Positions 16,077-25,020 of a DNA stretch of 64,000 nt are shown piece by piece. The DNA lies in the NCBI GenBank assembly GCA_003150225.1, contig QAND01000029.1, positions 1 through 64,000 of the forward strand, read 5' to 3'. Position numbers and translations under genes: made by a program. Source of the DNA: Bacillota bacterium. GTDB lineage: Bacteria; Bacillota; Clostridia; Christensenellales; QAND01. The notes under the pieces are model-generated. The model was not told the DNA's origin, did no database searches, and worked only from the letters and a program-made list of their open reading frames with translations. How positions within the stretch are numbered: position 1 is the stretch's first letter; each line of letters begins with the position of its first letter.

Positions 16077-17197
16077 GATACCGTCCCACAGTGGCGGAAA
16101 TCAACGGGTATGCCCTGGCCCATAATGTAAAGGAATTTGTCCGTTTGGCGGGGAACGCCAAGCTCATGGCGGTGGTGAAAGCCGACGCCTATGGGCATGG
16201 CGCTCCCATGTGCGCTCGGATTGCCCTTGCCAATGGAGCGGCAGCAGTGGCGGTAGCCACGGCGGAGGAGGCGCTGGAGCTTCGGAGAAACGCCGTTACC
16301 GGGGAGATCCTGGTGCTGGGGGCCGTCCTGGGCCGCGAGGCCATGGAGGCGCTCATCAAGGACGAGGTGGCTTTTCCCGTCTACTCCATGGATCAGCTGG
16401 AGGAGGCAGAGGGAGCGGCGGAACGAGTGGGAAAGCCCGCGCTTTTGCACATCAAGCTGGAGACGGGCTTCAATCGCATCGGGATGGATCTTGCGGATCT
16501 AGACGCTTTCTTATGCCGGGCGAAGGAGTGCTCCCATGTAGAGCTACGGGGTATGTTTACCCATTTTGCCACGGCGGATGAGGCGGACGACAGCTTTGTG
16601 GATCGGCAATACCAGCACATGCTGGAGGCGGAGGCCATATGCGGGGCTCAGGGCGTGCATCCCATGATCCATGTTTCCAACAGCGCCGCCATCACCCGGT
16701 ATCCCGACTATCGGCGGGATATGGTTCGCTTGGGCATTTCTCTCTACGGCTGCCCGCCCTCCGATCTCTTGGCGGGCGCGGCGGATCTCTGGCCGGTCAT
16801 GTCCCTGAAAAGCGCCATTGTGCGCCTGCGGGAAGCGGCTCCCGGGGAAGCGGTGGGATATGGCTGCACCTACCGCGTGAAGCGACCTACGCTGGTGGCC
16901 ACCCTGCCTATCGGATATGCCGATGGATACCCGAGGCTGCTCTCCAACCGGGGACAGGTTCTGGTGGGCGGAAAGCGGTGCCCCGTCATTGGGCGGGTTT
17001 GTATGGATCAGATGATGGTGGACGTGTCCGGAATCACGGCTCACGTGGGGGATCCGGTGGTTCTTTTGGGAAAACAGGGATCGGAGCGCATCACCGCCGA
17101 TGAACTGGCGGAGCTGTGCGGCACCATATCCCATGAAATCTTGACGGGGATCAGCGGACGGGTCCCGAGGGAGTTTGTATTCGATTTTGAAAAATAG
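16073..17197 (+). CDS. alr: Alanine racemase
   Basis: PLP-dependent enzyme that interconverts L- and D-alanine for peptidoglycan. The 374-residue protein has the PLP lysine motif VVKADAYGHGA near residue 35, a KLETGFNRIGMD motif, MFTHFATADEAD, the second-domain GYGCTYRVKRP segment, LPIGYADGYPR and the CMDQMMVD motif with the catalytic region near residue 310. All key features are present and the length is typical. Its start overlaps the ACT gene (ATGA), so cell-wall D-alanine supply is joined to the aryl-acid operon. Confidence 0.96.
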   Translation: MRYRPTVAEINGYALAHNVKEFVRLAGNAKLMAVVKADAYGHGAPMCARIALANGAAAVAVATAEEALELRRNAVTGEILVLGAVLGREAMEALIKDEVAFPVYSMDQLEEAEGAAERVGKPALLHIKLETGFNRIGMDLADLDAFLCRAKECSHVELRGMFTHFATADEADDSFVDRQYQHMLEAEAICGAQGVHPMIHVSNSAAITRYPDYRRDMVRLGISLYGCPPSDLLAGAADLWPVMSLKSAIVRLREAAPGEAVGYGCTYRVKRPTLVATLPIGYADGYPRLLSNRGQVLVGGKRCPVIGRVCMDQMMVDVSGITAHVGDPVVLLGKQGSERITADELAELCGTISHEILTGISGRVPREFVFDFEK

Positions 17198-17774
17198 ATT
17201 GCGGAAACGGTATAGGAAGTATCTGGATTCTATGAGCCAAGAGGAGCGGCAGCGGGACAGCGCCCAGGCGGTAAGGCTGCTGGCCTCCATGGAATGGATC
17301 AAGAAGGCGGGCCGCGTTCTGCTTTATCATTCGATTGGAACGGAACTGAATGTTCTGCCACTGGCGGATTTTCTTTGGGAGCGGGGGAAGGAGGTCTATT
17401 TGCCTAAGGTGGTGGGAAAACACCTCCTTTGTCTGCACTATACGGCCGATACCCGCTTGGCGACCGGCGCCTATGGCATCCTGGAGCCGGATCATCGGGA
17501 CGCCCTAATCAGCGAGGATATCGACGCGGTTTTGGTGCCGGGGCTGGCCTTTACCAGAAGAGGACTGCGCCTGGGCCGGGGCGCCGGCTTTTTTGACCGT
17601 TTTCTGGCAAGCACCGAGGCCAAGCGAATCGGGGTTTGCTTCAGCTGTCAGATTGCGCCGTGGCTGCCCATCGATGAGTGGGATATGAGGATGGATGCCG
17701 TGGTCTGCCCCGATGAAATAATCTATACCGACCGTCAAGAACGGTCTTTTAATGATGACCCCCATATGGTATAA
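17187..17774 (+). CDS. 5-formyltetrahydrofolate cyclo-ligase
   Basis: ATP-dependent enzyme that converts 5-formyl-THF to 5,10-methenyl-THF. About 195 residues with the basic LRKRYRKYLDSMSQEER N-terminus, the LLYHSIGTELN motif and the signature VPGLAFTRRGLRLGRGAGFFDRFL, where the usual GYGxGYYDR is GRGAGFFDRF. No ATG lies near the N-terminus. TTG 17187 matches family starts; TTG 17175 is alternative and closer to the GAGGGAG site. It overlaps the end of alr by about 11 bases. Confidence 0.88.
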   Translation: MKNRLRKRYRKYLDSMSQEERQRDSAQAVRLLASMEWIKKAGRVLLYHSIGTELNVLPLADFLWERGKEVYLPKVVGKHLLCLHYTADTRLATGAYGILEPDHRDALISEDIDAVLVPGLAFTRRGLRLGRGAGFFDRFLASTEAKRIGVCFSCQIAPWLPIDEWDMRMDAVVCPDEIIYTDRQERSFNDDPHMV

Positions 17775-17775
17775 T
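17747..17775 (+). promoter_or_regulatory. Extended -10 promoter of rsmD-coaD
   Basis: TATAAT at 17770-17775 with TGG directly upstream. The -35 position (TTTTAA at 17747) is poor, as tolerated by extended -10 promoters. It overlaps the stop of the preceding gene. Confidence 0.5.
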
Positions 17776-17792
17776 CCAAATATTAGGAGTGG

Positions 17793-18344
17793 ATGATGCG
17801 TATTACCGGAGGTACCTACCGATCCCGTCAAATCCAGGCGCCCAAGGGCAACGAGACCCGTCCTACCTCGTCGGTGGTACGGGAGGCTGTGTGCAATCGT
17901 TTGGGGCAGCGGATTCCCGGGGCCATGGTACTGGACCTTTTTTGTGGAAGCGGAATCCTATCCTTAGAGGCCGTCAGCCGCGGCGCTCAGGGAGCCATTT
18001 TGGTGGATGTAAACCGGGAGGCCGCAGCGGTTGCCCGGCGCAATGTACAAGCCTTGGGTTTGGGCGATGTTTGCCGGGTGTATCAATCGGATTATCTCCG
18101 GGCGTTGTCCCTTTTTAAGCGGGATGGCCTTGGGTTTGATCTTGGCTTTTTTGATCCGCCCTACCGGAGCGGTTTTTATCAACGAGCGCTGGACCTTTCC
18201 TTTGACGGTGTGTTCAAAGAGGACGCCGTATGTGTCTGTGAGTTTGGCACCAAGGACGGTTTCCCCTATACGGGAAATGGCTGGGAGGTTACCGATATTC
18301 GCCGATATGGCAGCCGGTCCGTGGCGTTTATAAGGAGCAAATAG
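17793..18344 (+). CDS. rsmD: 16S rRNA (guanine(966)-N(2))-methyltransferase RsmD
   Basis: SAM-dependent methyltransferase acting on 16S rRNA. The 183-residue protein has the N-terminal MRITGGTYRSRQI, a RPTSSVVREAVCN motif, SAM loop LDLFCGSGILSLEAVSRG near residue 47 and catalytic FFDPPY near residue 118. AGGAG lies 4 bases before the ATG. It is followed with no gap by coaD, the same pairing as ylbH-ylbI in Bacillus. Confidence 0.95.
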   Translation: MMRITGGTYRSRQIQAPKGNETRPTSSVVREAVCNRLGQRIPGAMVLDLFCGSGILSLEAVSRGAQGAILVDVNREAAAVARRNVQALGLGDVCRVYQSDYLRALSLFKRDGLGFDLGFFDPPYRSGFYQRALDLSFDGVFKEDAVCVCEFGTKDGFPYTGNGWEVTDIRRYGSRSVAFIRSK

Positions 18345-18839
18345 ATGAAGATTGCGATCTATCCCGGGAGCTTTGATCCCGTAACCAGCGGCCATATGGA
18401 TGTTATTTCGCGGTCTTCCCGCATTTTTGACCGCCTGATTGTAGCGGTACTGGAGAACAAACGCAAAACCCCTTCCTTTACGGTGGAAGAGCGGATGGAG
18501 ATGATCCGCAAAGCGACCCTAACATTGGACAACGTAGAGGTTGGAACCTTTTCCGGATTAACGGTGGAGTATGCCCGCATGATGGGCGCTACTGCTATCG
18601 TCCGGGGCCTCCGTGCCATCTCGGACTTCGAGTCGGAGCTGGCTATGGCGGCTATGAACAAGCGCATGGCCCCCGAGCTGGACACGGTGATCCTATTTAC
18701 CAGCTCGGAGTGGAGCTTCATTTCCAGCAGTTTAATCAAGGAGATGTGCTCCTTTGGCGGTGATATTCATGGGCTGGTGCCCGATTGTATCGCAAAAGAA
18801 GTTCAGAATAAACTGCAAGGGTGTGGAGGTATCAAATGA
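18345..18839 (+). CDS. coaD: Phosphopantetheine adenylyltransferase
   Basis: Penultimate step of coenzyme A synthesis: 4'-phosphopantetheine plus ATP gives dephospho-CoA. The 164-residue protein shows YPGSFDPVTSGHMDVI (the TxGH nucleotide motif is SGH here), VRGLRAISDFESELAMA near residue 88 and ISSSLIKEMCSFGGDI near residue 127. Length and motifs are canonical. Its stop overlaps the start of the next gene by 4 bases. Confidence 0.96.
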   Translation: MKIAIYPGSFDPVTSGHMDVISRSSRIFDRLIVAVLENKRKTPSFTVEERMEMIRKATLTLDNVEVGTFSGLTVEYARMMGATAIVRGLRAISDFESELAMAAMNKRMAPELDTVILFTSSEWSFISSSLIKEMCSFGGDIHGLVPDCIAKEVQNKLQGCGGIK

Positions 18840-19405
18840 ATATCTTTGAACTGATGGATCTTTTGGAAGATGAACTGGAAAACAGCCCGAACATTCCGCT
18901 ATCCAGCAAAAAGCGGGTGGATGTGGAACGGTTTTACAGCATCCTGGATGAGATGCGGGAAGAGCTTCCAGAAGAGATCCGTAAATCCGAACTCCTTTTG
19001 CGGGAAAAACAGTTTATTCTGGATGACGCCAGGGTCCAGGCGGACGCTACCGTACGGGAGGCGGAGCGCCGGGCCAAGCAGATGGTAGAGGAAAACGAGA
19101 TCACCCAGATGGCTCAGCGCAACGCAGAAGAGATCATCGCGGCGGCCCAGCGCAACAGCAAGGAGATCCGTCTCAGCGCTCGGTCCTATGCCGACGACGT
19201 GCTCTCCGATCTGGAGTCCTATGTGAAGGAATACTATGATCTGATCCGCAAGAACCGGGATTCGCTTTCGGTGAAGGCTCGGGATAACGCCCAGAGGGAG
19301 CCCATCCGGGAGACGCGAGAGGTTAAGGAGCCGGAACGTCAGGAGCAGCGCCGGCGGGGCCGGGATCGTGATCGGGATCAGGAGCCCGATTGGGATTATG
19401 AATAA
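18836..19405 (+). CDS. Coiled-coil protein of the coaD neighbourhood (ATPase-like / DivIVA-like family)
   Basis: A 189-residue, mostly helical protein. It starts MNIFELMDLLEDELENS, contains a long Ala- and Glu-rich coiled coil (residues about 50-125) resembling the ATP synthase b-subunit, and ends in an Arg- and Asp-rich low-complexity tail (RRRGRDRDRDQ). Such proteins lie after coaD in many Clostridia and are often labelled ATPase without proof. A scaffold role is only a guess from the coiled coil. GGAGG precedes the ATG, which overlaps the coaD stop. A terminator follows. Confidence 0.75.
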   Translation: MNIFELMDLLEDELENSPNIPLSSKKRVDVERFYSILDEMREELPEEIRKSELLLREKQFILDDARVQADATVREAERRAKQMVEENEITQMAQRNAEEIIAAAQRNSKEIRLSARSYADDVLSDLESYVKEYYDLIRKNRDSLSVKARDNAQREPIRETREVKEPERQEQRRRGRDRDRDQEPDWDYE

Positions 19406-19440
19406 GGCCGGTTTAGGGCAGTTAGCTAGGTTTAAAAGAC

Positions 19441-19472
19441 AAAAGCACCGTTATTGAAACGGTGCTTTTTTT
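19441..19472 (+). terminator. Terminator of the rsmD-coaD unit
   Basis: Stem AAAGCACCGTT / AACGGTGCTTT with a 4-base loop, then a run of seven T. It lies between this operon and the convergent ylbJ. Confidence 0.9.
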
Positions 19473-19533
19473 GTGGAAAGTCCCTGCAGTTTTCCATCAC
19501 TATGTTTTTGTGGGAGGAGGCGAAAAATGGCCT

Positions 19534-20688
19534 CTATTGTTTTCCCTTTGTGGGCTTTTTTCGTTGATTGCGCATGTTATAAAGGGACATGGCTGCTCCG
19601 ATGAAAGAAAGAAACACCACGCCGGCGATCAAAAGGGTGGCGTTGGCGCCCATCACCTGTTGAAAGGATAGGATGGGAGCCATGGTTTCCACATCCAGGG
19701 GAACGAGGGAAAGAAGGATGCTGGCAAATAGCACGGATAGTATTCCGCCCGACAGCTTTGCTAGAAGAAAAGTGGAAAGGCGGACGCCGGTTTTCCGCAG
19801 ATAAAAAAGGCTCTGTCCAGCGACGCTTAGCCCTCCGAAAGTGATGATAAAGGTGCAGGCCAGCACTTTGGAGGAAAGGGGCGCAAGGGCGGAAGCAGCG
19901 TCTACGCAGCCGCCCGTCATTTCGATGGCGCCACTGAGGATAGCGGGCGCCAGATTGGGGGAGATCCCCAGGAGCCGGAAGGCAGGCGCAAGAACATTTC
20001 CCAGGGTTGAAAGAATCCCAAAGGAGTTGATGATGGAGATCAGCGCCGAGAAAAAGATGAGATAGGATCCCACCGACCAGAGGGCTACCGCAGAAGAGGC
20101 GATGGAATCCATCACGATCCCTGTAAGAGAGGGATGCTCCTGTTTTTTTTGCTTGGGTGGCTCCCGCCGGGAGGGCTGGGGGCTTAAAGTGAGGAAAGGG
20201 CGATAGAAGATGCCTATGGTGATCATGGCGAGGTAATGGGCACAGGCAATGATGAGTCCCGCGCTTGGGGAGAGCAGCATGCCGGCGGCTACAGCTCCCA
20301 CCATAAAGCTAGGGCCACAGCAGGAGGAAAGGATGGCGGTTCCCACCGCCTGCGGTCGGGTAAGGCGTCCCGCCTCATAGAGCTCCGCGGTGAGCCGTGC
20401 GCCCATGGGATATCCTGAGATAGCGGCCATAAAGAAGGCGAAGGCGCTTTCGCCGGGGAGCCCAAACAGGGGTTTCATGAGAAAGGATAGGTATTTGGTG
20501 ATTCTTGAGGCCATTCCACTCTTTACAAGGATGGAGGTTCCAACATAAAATGGCAAAAGAGCGGGGAGAACGTTTTGTAAAAATGCGTTCAGTCCGCTGC
20601 GAGCTCCGACAAGGGCCCGTCCAGGGAATGCCGCCAGAAGGACCAGAAAGGCTATGCACAGGAAATAAAAGGTTTTTCGCTTGGTCAT
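19534..20688 (-). CDS. ylbJ: Sporulation integral membrane protein YlbJ
   Basis: A 384-residue polytopic membrane protein (about eight membrane segments) with the nucleoside-recognition (Gate) type repeats: VLPALLPFYVGTSILVKSG, the AAISGYPMGARLTAELYE motif, LSSCCGPSFMVGAV and a second Gate-like half with GAIEMTGGCVDAA. YlbJ is needed for spore cortex formation in Bacillus under sigma-E control. ATG 20688 has GGGGG at good distance; a GTG at 20703 is in frame. It is transcribed away from the patatin gene. Confidence 0.9.
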   Translation of the reverse strand: MTKRKTFYFLCIAFLVLLAAFPGRALVGARSGLNAFLQNVLPALLPFYVGTSILVKSGMASRITKYLSFLMKPLFGLPGESAFAFFMAAISGYPMGARLTAELYEAGRLTRPQAVGTAILSSCCGPSFMVGAVAAGMLLSPSAGLIIACAHYLAMITIGIFYRPFLTLSPQPSRREPPKQKKQEHPSLTGIVMDSIASSAVALWSVGSYLIFFSALISIINSFGILSTLGNVLAPAFRLLGISPNLAPAILSGAIEMTGGCVDAASALAPLSSKVLACTFIITFGGLSVAGQSLFYLRKTGVRLSTFLLAKLSGGILSVLFASILLSLVPLDVETMAPILSFQQVMGANATLLIAGVVFLSFIGAAMSLYNMRNQRKKPTKGKQ

Positions 20689-20737
20689 GGCAATCCCCCT
20701 CACATGTGATCATATTTATTCCGTGGAGTTGATTGAT

Positions 20738-21538
20738 ATGAACGCCGAGACCGAGAGAAAAAAAGTGGGCCTGGCCCTGGGGGGCGGCGCCGGCCGGGGA
20801 TTTGCCCACATTGGGGTGTTGGATGAGTTTGTAAAGGCGGGGATTCCCATTGATTGCATCTGCGGGTGCAGCATGGGCGCCTTTATCGGCTCCATCTTTG
20901 CCGCGGGTACGGATCTGTCCATGCTGGCGCGGCTCAGCATCGAACTGACCGACAAGGACTTTTTCGACATCACCCTGCCCCGCAGCGGCCTCATCCGTGG
21001 GGAGCGCTTTCGCCAGCTATCCCGATTGCTTACCAAGGACAAGTGTTTTGAGGAGCTGGAGATCCCGTTTTCCTGCGTTGCATGCGACCTTTCCGCGGTG
21101 AAGACCGTGGTATTAAACCAGGGAAAGGTGTACGATGCCGTTCGGGCCAGCATCAGCATGCCCGGGATCTTTCAGCCCCATTTTATCGATGGGGTACTGT
21201 ATGTGGACGGCGGCGTTTTGGACGTGGTGCCCATCCAGCAAACCCGGGATATGGGGGCGGATTACGTTATCGCTGTGGATGTAAGCTCCCCCTGCCTGCC
21301 TCGGGAGGTAAAGCCCAAAGTGTTTGATATTCTGATGCGAGCCTATGATATGGTGGGATATTATTACAAGCAGACCAAGATCTATGCGGGAGATATTTTG
21401 CTCCAGCCCAAGCTGGATGAGATCAACCCATACAGCAATTCCGACGCCGAGGAAGCCATTGCAAGCGGCAGGGAAGCGGCTAGGACGGCAATTCCGAAGA
21501 TCCTGGAGGACCTTCGGGGACTGGGCGTTATAGGGTAA
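20738..21538 (+). CDS. Patatin-like phospholipase family protein (YlbK/RssA type)
   Basis: A 266-residue patatin-fold serine hydrolase. The oxyanion loop GGGAGRGFAHIGVL is near residue 14, the nucleophile elbow GCSMGAFIGS near residue 44 and the catalytic Asp in VDGGVLDVVPI near residue 162. Members cleave acyl esters of lipids; the substrate is unknown. Position beside ylbJ and tmcAL matches ylbK of Bacillus. ATG 20738 has GGAG upstream. The end overlaps tmcAL by 11 bases on the opposite strand, with no terminator visible. Confidence 0.88.
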   Translation: MNAETERKKVGLALGGGAGRGFAHIGVLDEFVKAGIPIDCICGCSMGAFIGSIFAAGTDLSMLARLSIELTDKDFFDITLPRSGLIRGERFRQLSRLLTKDKCFEELEIPFSCVACDLSAVKTVVLNQGKVYDAVRASISMPGIFQPHFIDGVLYVDGGVLDVVPIQQTRDMGADYVIAVDVSSPCLPREVKPKVFDILMRAYDMVGYYYKQTKIYAGDILLQPKLDEINPYSNSDAEEAIASGREAARTAIPKILEDLRGLGVIG

Positions 21539-22655
21539 TCAGCGGCGTGGTAAGCTCCAGGGCGGCGGGCCGTCCGGTGGCGATGGCATAGAGCTCGGTG
21601 GCCAGCATTTCCTTTTGAAAGATGGGATGCTCCGAAAGGGCTGCGGGTTTTGTGAATAGGGGCAGCGATCCCTCCTCCGAGAGCCGGGAAACCAGGGAGA
21701 CGCTTTCCCGGCGGAACCCCAATAGACGCAGATAGGGCGGATTCTGGCGGTAGGAAGCCAGGTCCGCTTTTTTGATGTCCAGAAGCAGGCAGCAGAGAAT
21801 GCGCCGGATGCGAGCGTGGGTATAGCGACGGGTAGCGGCCAGTTCGATGGTCTCTTCAAGGGTGTTAGCCCGCTGCCCCGCGGATAGCAAACGGTTTTCC
21901 AGTCCCTCGGTTACGTCTTCTAAAGCCGCGAGGCCCTCGCGAGGGGCGGTGCGGAGCCGATAGCAAATGAGCTGGCTCAGCTGTTCCAGAGCCGCCGGAG
22001 CGTGGCTGCCGGCCTCCAGCGCCACGTCCTCCGGCAGCCACGGGGGGATCTCTCCCTGAAAAAGCGCCCGGCGGCATTGGGTAGCGGAAGCCGAATGGGA
22101 TTCCCGATGGAAGGGGAGGACCTGCGGGCGCCACTCTTGTTCCAAAAGAGCTTTTTGATATTCCACGCCCAAAAGACTGTTGGCGGTAAAAGCCGTATCC
22201 GGAAGATCTGGAAGAAGCCCGCGCGTAGCTCGTTCCATGGCCATGGGATAGGGGAGGCCGCGGTCAAGGGCGTCCCGCAGCAGGGCACGGTAAGCTGGCG
22301 GCTCCTCTGCCTGCAAGGCGGCTACCGACTGAAGGGCAAACGGACTGCGGCACTCCGTTCCGAAGCAAAGAGCGTCCACGACGCCAGTGGAACGGAGGAC
22401 GGCGACGGCGCCTCTGGCAAAGCCCTGGGCCGACTGAAGCGTGTGGATGACCGGCAGCTCCAAAACAAGGTCGGCACCATGCCGAAGGGCCCAGCGGGCC
22501 CGGGTCCATTTATCGTAGATGGCCAGGTCCCCGCGCTGAACGAAGGAACCGGACATCAGACAGACCACCGAATGCCCCTGTTCCTTAAGTGATTGGATTT
22601 GCCGGGCGTGTCCCTGATGAAATGGGTTGTATTCACAGATAATGCCGCAGACCAT
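21528..22655 (-). CDS. tmcAL: tRNA(Met) cytidine acetate ligase TmcAL
   Basis: Enzyme that forms N4-acetylcytidine at the wobble position of elongator tRNA-Met from acetate and ATP. The 375-residue protein opens with MVCGIICEYNPFHQGHARQI (nucleotidylyltransferase HxGH motif) and contains MSGSFVQRGDLAIYDKWTRA and HRESHSASATQCRRAL. The ORF extends 52 codons upstream but AGGAGG lies just before ATG 22655, matching the family start. Formerly ylbM. Use of acetate as substrate is of interest beside pta-ackA, which run the other way. Confidence 0.93.
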   Translation of the reverse strand: MVCGIICEYNPFHQGHARQIQSLKEQGHSVVCLMSGSFVQRGDLAIYDKWTRARWALRHGADLVLELPVIHTLQSAQGFARGAVAVLRSTGVVDALCFGTECRSPFALQSVAALQAEEPPAYRALLRDALDRGLPYPMAMERATRGLLPDLPDTAFTANSLLGVEYQKALLEQEWRPQVLPFHRESHSASATQCRRALFQGEIPPWLPEDVALEAGSHAPAALEQLSQLICYRLRTAPREGLAALEDVTEGLENRLLSAGQRANTLEETIELAATRRYTHARIRRILCCLLLDIKKADLASYRQNPPYLRLLGFRRESVSLVSRLSEEGSLPLFTKPAALSEHPIFQKEMLATELYAIATGRPAALELTTPLITL

Positions 22656-22686
22656 AGGTAGCCTCCTGCCGGGGTTTGGTTGCTTT

Positions 22687-22715
22687 ATTATAGCATTGCA
22701 GGCGGAAGATGGCCC
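22687..22715 (-). promoter_or_regulatory. Extended -10 promoter of tmcAL
   Basis: On the minus strand TGCTATAAT ends about 30 bases before the start codon. The -35 region is poor; the TGC extension supports the call. Confidence 0.4.
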
Positions 22716-22734
22716 AACTTTTTGGGAAATCGCC

Positions 22735-22761
22735 TTGAACCGGGCAATCCAATGGTATAAT
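22735..22761 (+). promoter_or_regulatory. Extended -10 promoter of pta-ackA
   Basis: TTGAAC at 22735-22740 and TATAAT at 22756-22761, spacer 15, with TGG directly before the -10 box. Back to back with the tmcAL promoter. Confidence 0.55.
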
Positions 22762-22810
22762 ATAGGGACGGAATCAAAAAATGCCAAAGATTGAAAGGAG
22801 AAATTCACCA

Positions 22811-23806
22811 ATGGCTTTTTCAGATAGGATCCTAGAACGGGCCAAAGCGGACAAGCGCACCATCGTGCTGGCGGAGGGCTTTGACAAGCGGGTGGTCCAG
22901 GCTGCTGGCATGGCCCAGGCAGCGGGCATCGCAGACATCATCCTCCTGGGCAACGAGGAGGAGGTTAAGGAGATGGCCGGGGATGTAAGCCTTGAGGGCG
23001 TACGGATCATCGACATCGCCAAATCCGACAAGATCGAGGAGTACGCTTCCGCCCTGTACGAGCTCCGCAAGGAGAAGGGCGTTACCATGGAGAAGGCCAC
23101 GGAGCTGGTCAAAAATCCCCTTTACTACGGCGTGATGATGATCAAACGAAAGGAGGCCGAGGGCATGGTGGCCGGCGCTGCTCACGCCACCAGCGATGTG
23201 CTGCGGCCCGCTCTGCAGATCATCAAGGCCAAGAAGGGCACCCGGACGGTTTCCGCCTTCTTTGTTATGACGGTGCCCGACGCTAGCTTTGGACACAACG
23301 GCACCTTTATCTTTGCTGACAGCGGTATGGTGATGAACCCCAACGCCGAAGAGCTGGCCGCCATCGCCCTTAGCAGCGCTGAGACCGCAGAGTTCTTGTG
23401 CGAGATGGATCCCGTTATCGCCATGCTTTCCTTCTCCACCAAGGGCAGCGCCAAAAGCCCCGAGGTGGATAAGGTCATCGAGGCCACTCGCATCGCCAAG
23501 GAGGCTGCGCCCCATCTGAAGCTGGACGGCGAGCTACAGGCCGATGCCGCCATCGTTCCCTCGGTGTGTGCCAGCAAGGCCCCTGGCAGCCCTGTGGCGG
23601 GCAAAGCCAACGTATTGATCTTCCCCGACTTGGGCGCAGGCAACATTGGATACAAGCTGGTACAGCGCCTTGCCAAAGCCGAGGCCCTGGGCCCCATCGT
23701 GCAGGGACTGGCACAGCCGGTAAACGATCTTTCCCGCGGGTGCAGCGCCGAGGACGTCATGAAGGTCATTGGCATCACCGTGGTGCAGGCTCAGGCCATC
23801 AAATAA
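22811..23806 (+). CDS. pta: Phosphate acetyltransferase
   Basis: Converts acetyl-CoA and phosphate to acetyl phosphate, the first half of acetate-forming ATP synthesis. The 331-residue protein is the short Pta type without the N-terminal regulatory domains. It has [52 protein letters not shown] and the C-terminal [14 protein letters not shown] motif. ATG 22811 has AAAGGAGA upstream; ORF extension before it is not supported. ackA follows after 13 bases. Confidence 0.96.
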   Translation: MAFSDRILERAKADKRTIVLAEGFDKRVVQAAGMAQAAGIADIILLGNEEEVKEMAGDVSLEGVRIIDIAKSDKIEEYASALYELRKEKGVTMEKATELVKNPLYYGVMMIKRKEAEGMVAGAAHATSDVLRPALQIIKAKKGTRTVSAFFVMTVPDASFGHNGTFIFADSGMVMNPNAEELAAIALSSAETAEFLCEMDPVIAMLSFSTKGSAKSPEVDKVIEATRIAKEAAPHLKLDGELQADAAIVPSVCASKAPGSPVAGKANVLIFPDLGAGNIGYKLVQRLAKAEALGPIVQGLAQPVNDLSRGCSAEDVMKVIGITVVQAQAIK

Positions 23807-23819
23807 GGAGGATCATTCC

Positions 23820-25010
23820 ATGAAAATTCTGGTGATCAATGCTGGGAGCTCCAGCCTTAAATATCAGCTCATCGACATGGATGGGGAGAAGGTGCTGGCC
23901 AAGGGATTGGCGGAGCGCATCGGCATCCCCGGCAGCCTGTTAAAGCACAAGGGCATCAATGGCGAGGTGGAGATCCAGCGGGATATGCGGGACCACAACG
24001 ACGCCATCCATATGGTGTTGGAAGCCCTTTTGAACCGGGCGCACGGCGTGGTGAGCGATCTCAGCGAGATCGGCGCCGTGGGGCACCGGGTGGTGCACGG
24101 CGGGGAGAGCTTCTCCGCCTCGGTGCTGATCGATGTATCCGCTCTGGTGGCCATCGAGAACAACATCGATTTGGCCCCCCTCCACAACCCCGCCAACATC
24201 ATGGGCATCAAAGCCTGCGTAGCGGCCATGCCCGGTACCCCTCAGGTTGCGGTATTCGACACCGCTTTCCATGCCAAGATGCCGGAAAAGGCCTATCTCT
24301 ACGGCCTGCCCTATGAGGCCTATACCGACTACAAGGTCCGGCGCTATGGCTTCCACGGAACCTCCCATCTGTTTGTATCCAAGCGGGCTGCGGAGCTCAT
24401 GGGACGGGATATCAAGGATCTGAAGATCATCACTTGCCATCTGGGCAACGGCAGCAGCATCGCTGCGGTGGACGGAGGGGTGTCGGTGGATACCAGTATG
24501 GGCCTGACCCCCTTAGAGGGCGTTATCATGGGTACCCGGTGTGGCGATATGGATCCGGCCATTGTCAAATATTTGATGGATAAGACTGGGATGACCATCG
24601 ACGAGATGGACAATTATCTCAACAAAAAGAGCGGTATGCTGGGCATATCCGGCGTTTCCAGCGACTTCCGCGATATCGCTGCTGCTGCAAAGGACGGCAA
24701 CAAGCGGGCCGCTATCGCTCTTGAGGCGTTTGCCTATCGGGTCAAAAAGTATATCGGCTCCTATGCCGCTGCCATGAGCGGCGTGGACTGCATCGTGTTT
24801 ACCGCCGGCGTAGGGGAGAACGATGGCGGCGTGCGCCAGAACGTCCTTTCTGGCCTGGAGTGGATGGGCGTCGAGATTGATGAGACCGTCAATGCCACCA
24901 AGCGAGGCGAGATTGAGATTTCTACCCCCGACAGCAAGGTTAAGGTTTTTGTGATCCCCACCAACGAGGAACTGGTCATCGCCCGGGATACCCTGGCCCT
25001 AGCCAGATAG
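23820..25010 (+). CDS. ackA: Acetate kinase
   Basis: Makes ATP and acetate from acetyl phosphate. The 396-residue protein shows [13 protein letters not shown] at the start, [32 protein letters not shown] near residue 175, [15 protein letters not shown] and FTAGVGEND near residue 325, all hallmarks of AckA. AAGGAGG precedes the ATG. With pta it forms the main substrate-level ATP route of a fermenting anaerobe. Confidence 0.97.
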   Translation: MKILVINAGSSSLKYQLIDMDGEKVLAKGLAERIGIPGSLLKHKGINGEVEIQRDMRDHNDAIHMVLEALLNRAHGVVSDLSEIGAVGHRVVHGGESFSASVLIDVSALVAIENNIDLAPLHNPANIMGIKACVAAMPGTPQVAVFDTAFHAKMPEKAYLYGLPYEAYTDYKVRRYGFHGTSHLFVSKRAAELMGRDIKDLKIITCHLGNGSSIAAVDGGVSVDTSMGLTPLEGVIMGTRCGDMDPAIVKYLMDKTGMTIDEMDNYLNKKSGMLGISGVSSDFRDIAAAAKDGNKRAAIALEAFAYRVKKYIGSYAAAMSGVDCIVFTAGVGENDGGVRQNVLSGLEWMGVEIDETVNATKRGEIEISTPDSKVKVFVIPTNEELVIARDTLALAR

Positions 25011-25020
25011 GGGGAACGCC

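Noticed and set aside
15470-16450. Antisense frame of 326 codons opposite paaK, ACT and alr genes
   Set aside because: Shadow of three solid genes; composition is Ser- and Arg-rich and looks random.
17175-17186. Upstream TTG as the start of the formyl-THF cyclo-ligase
   Set aside because: It lies almost on the ribosome site; family proteins start near the later TTG. The choice remains open.
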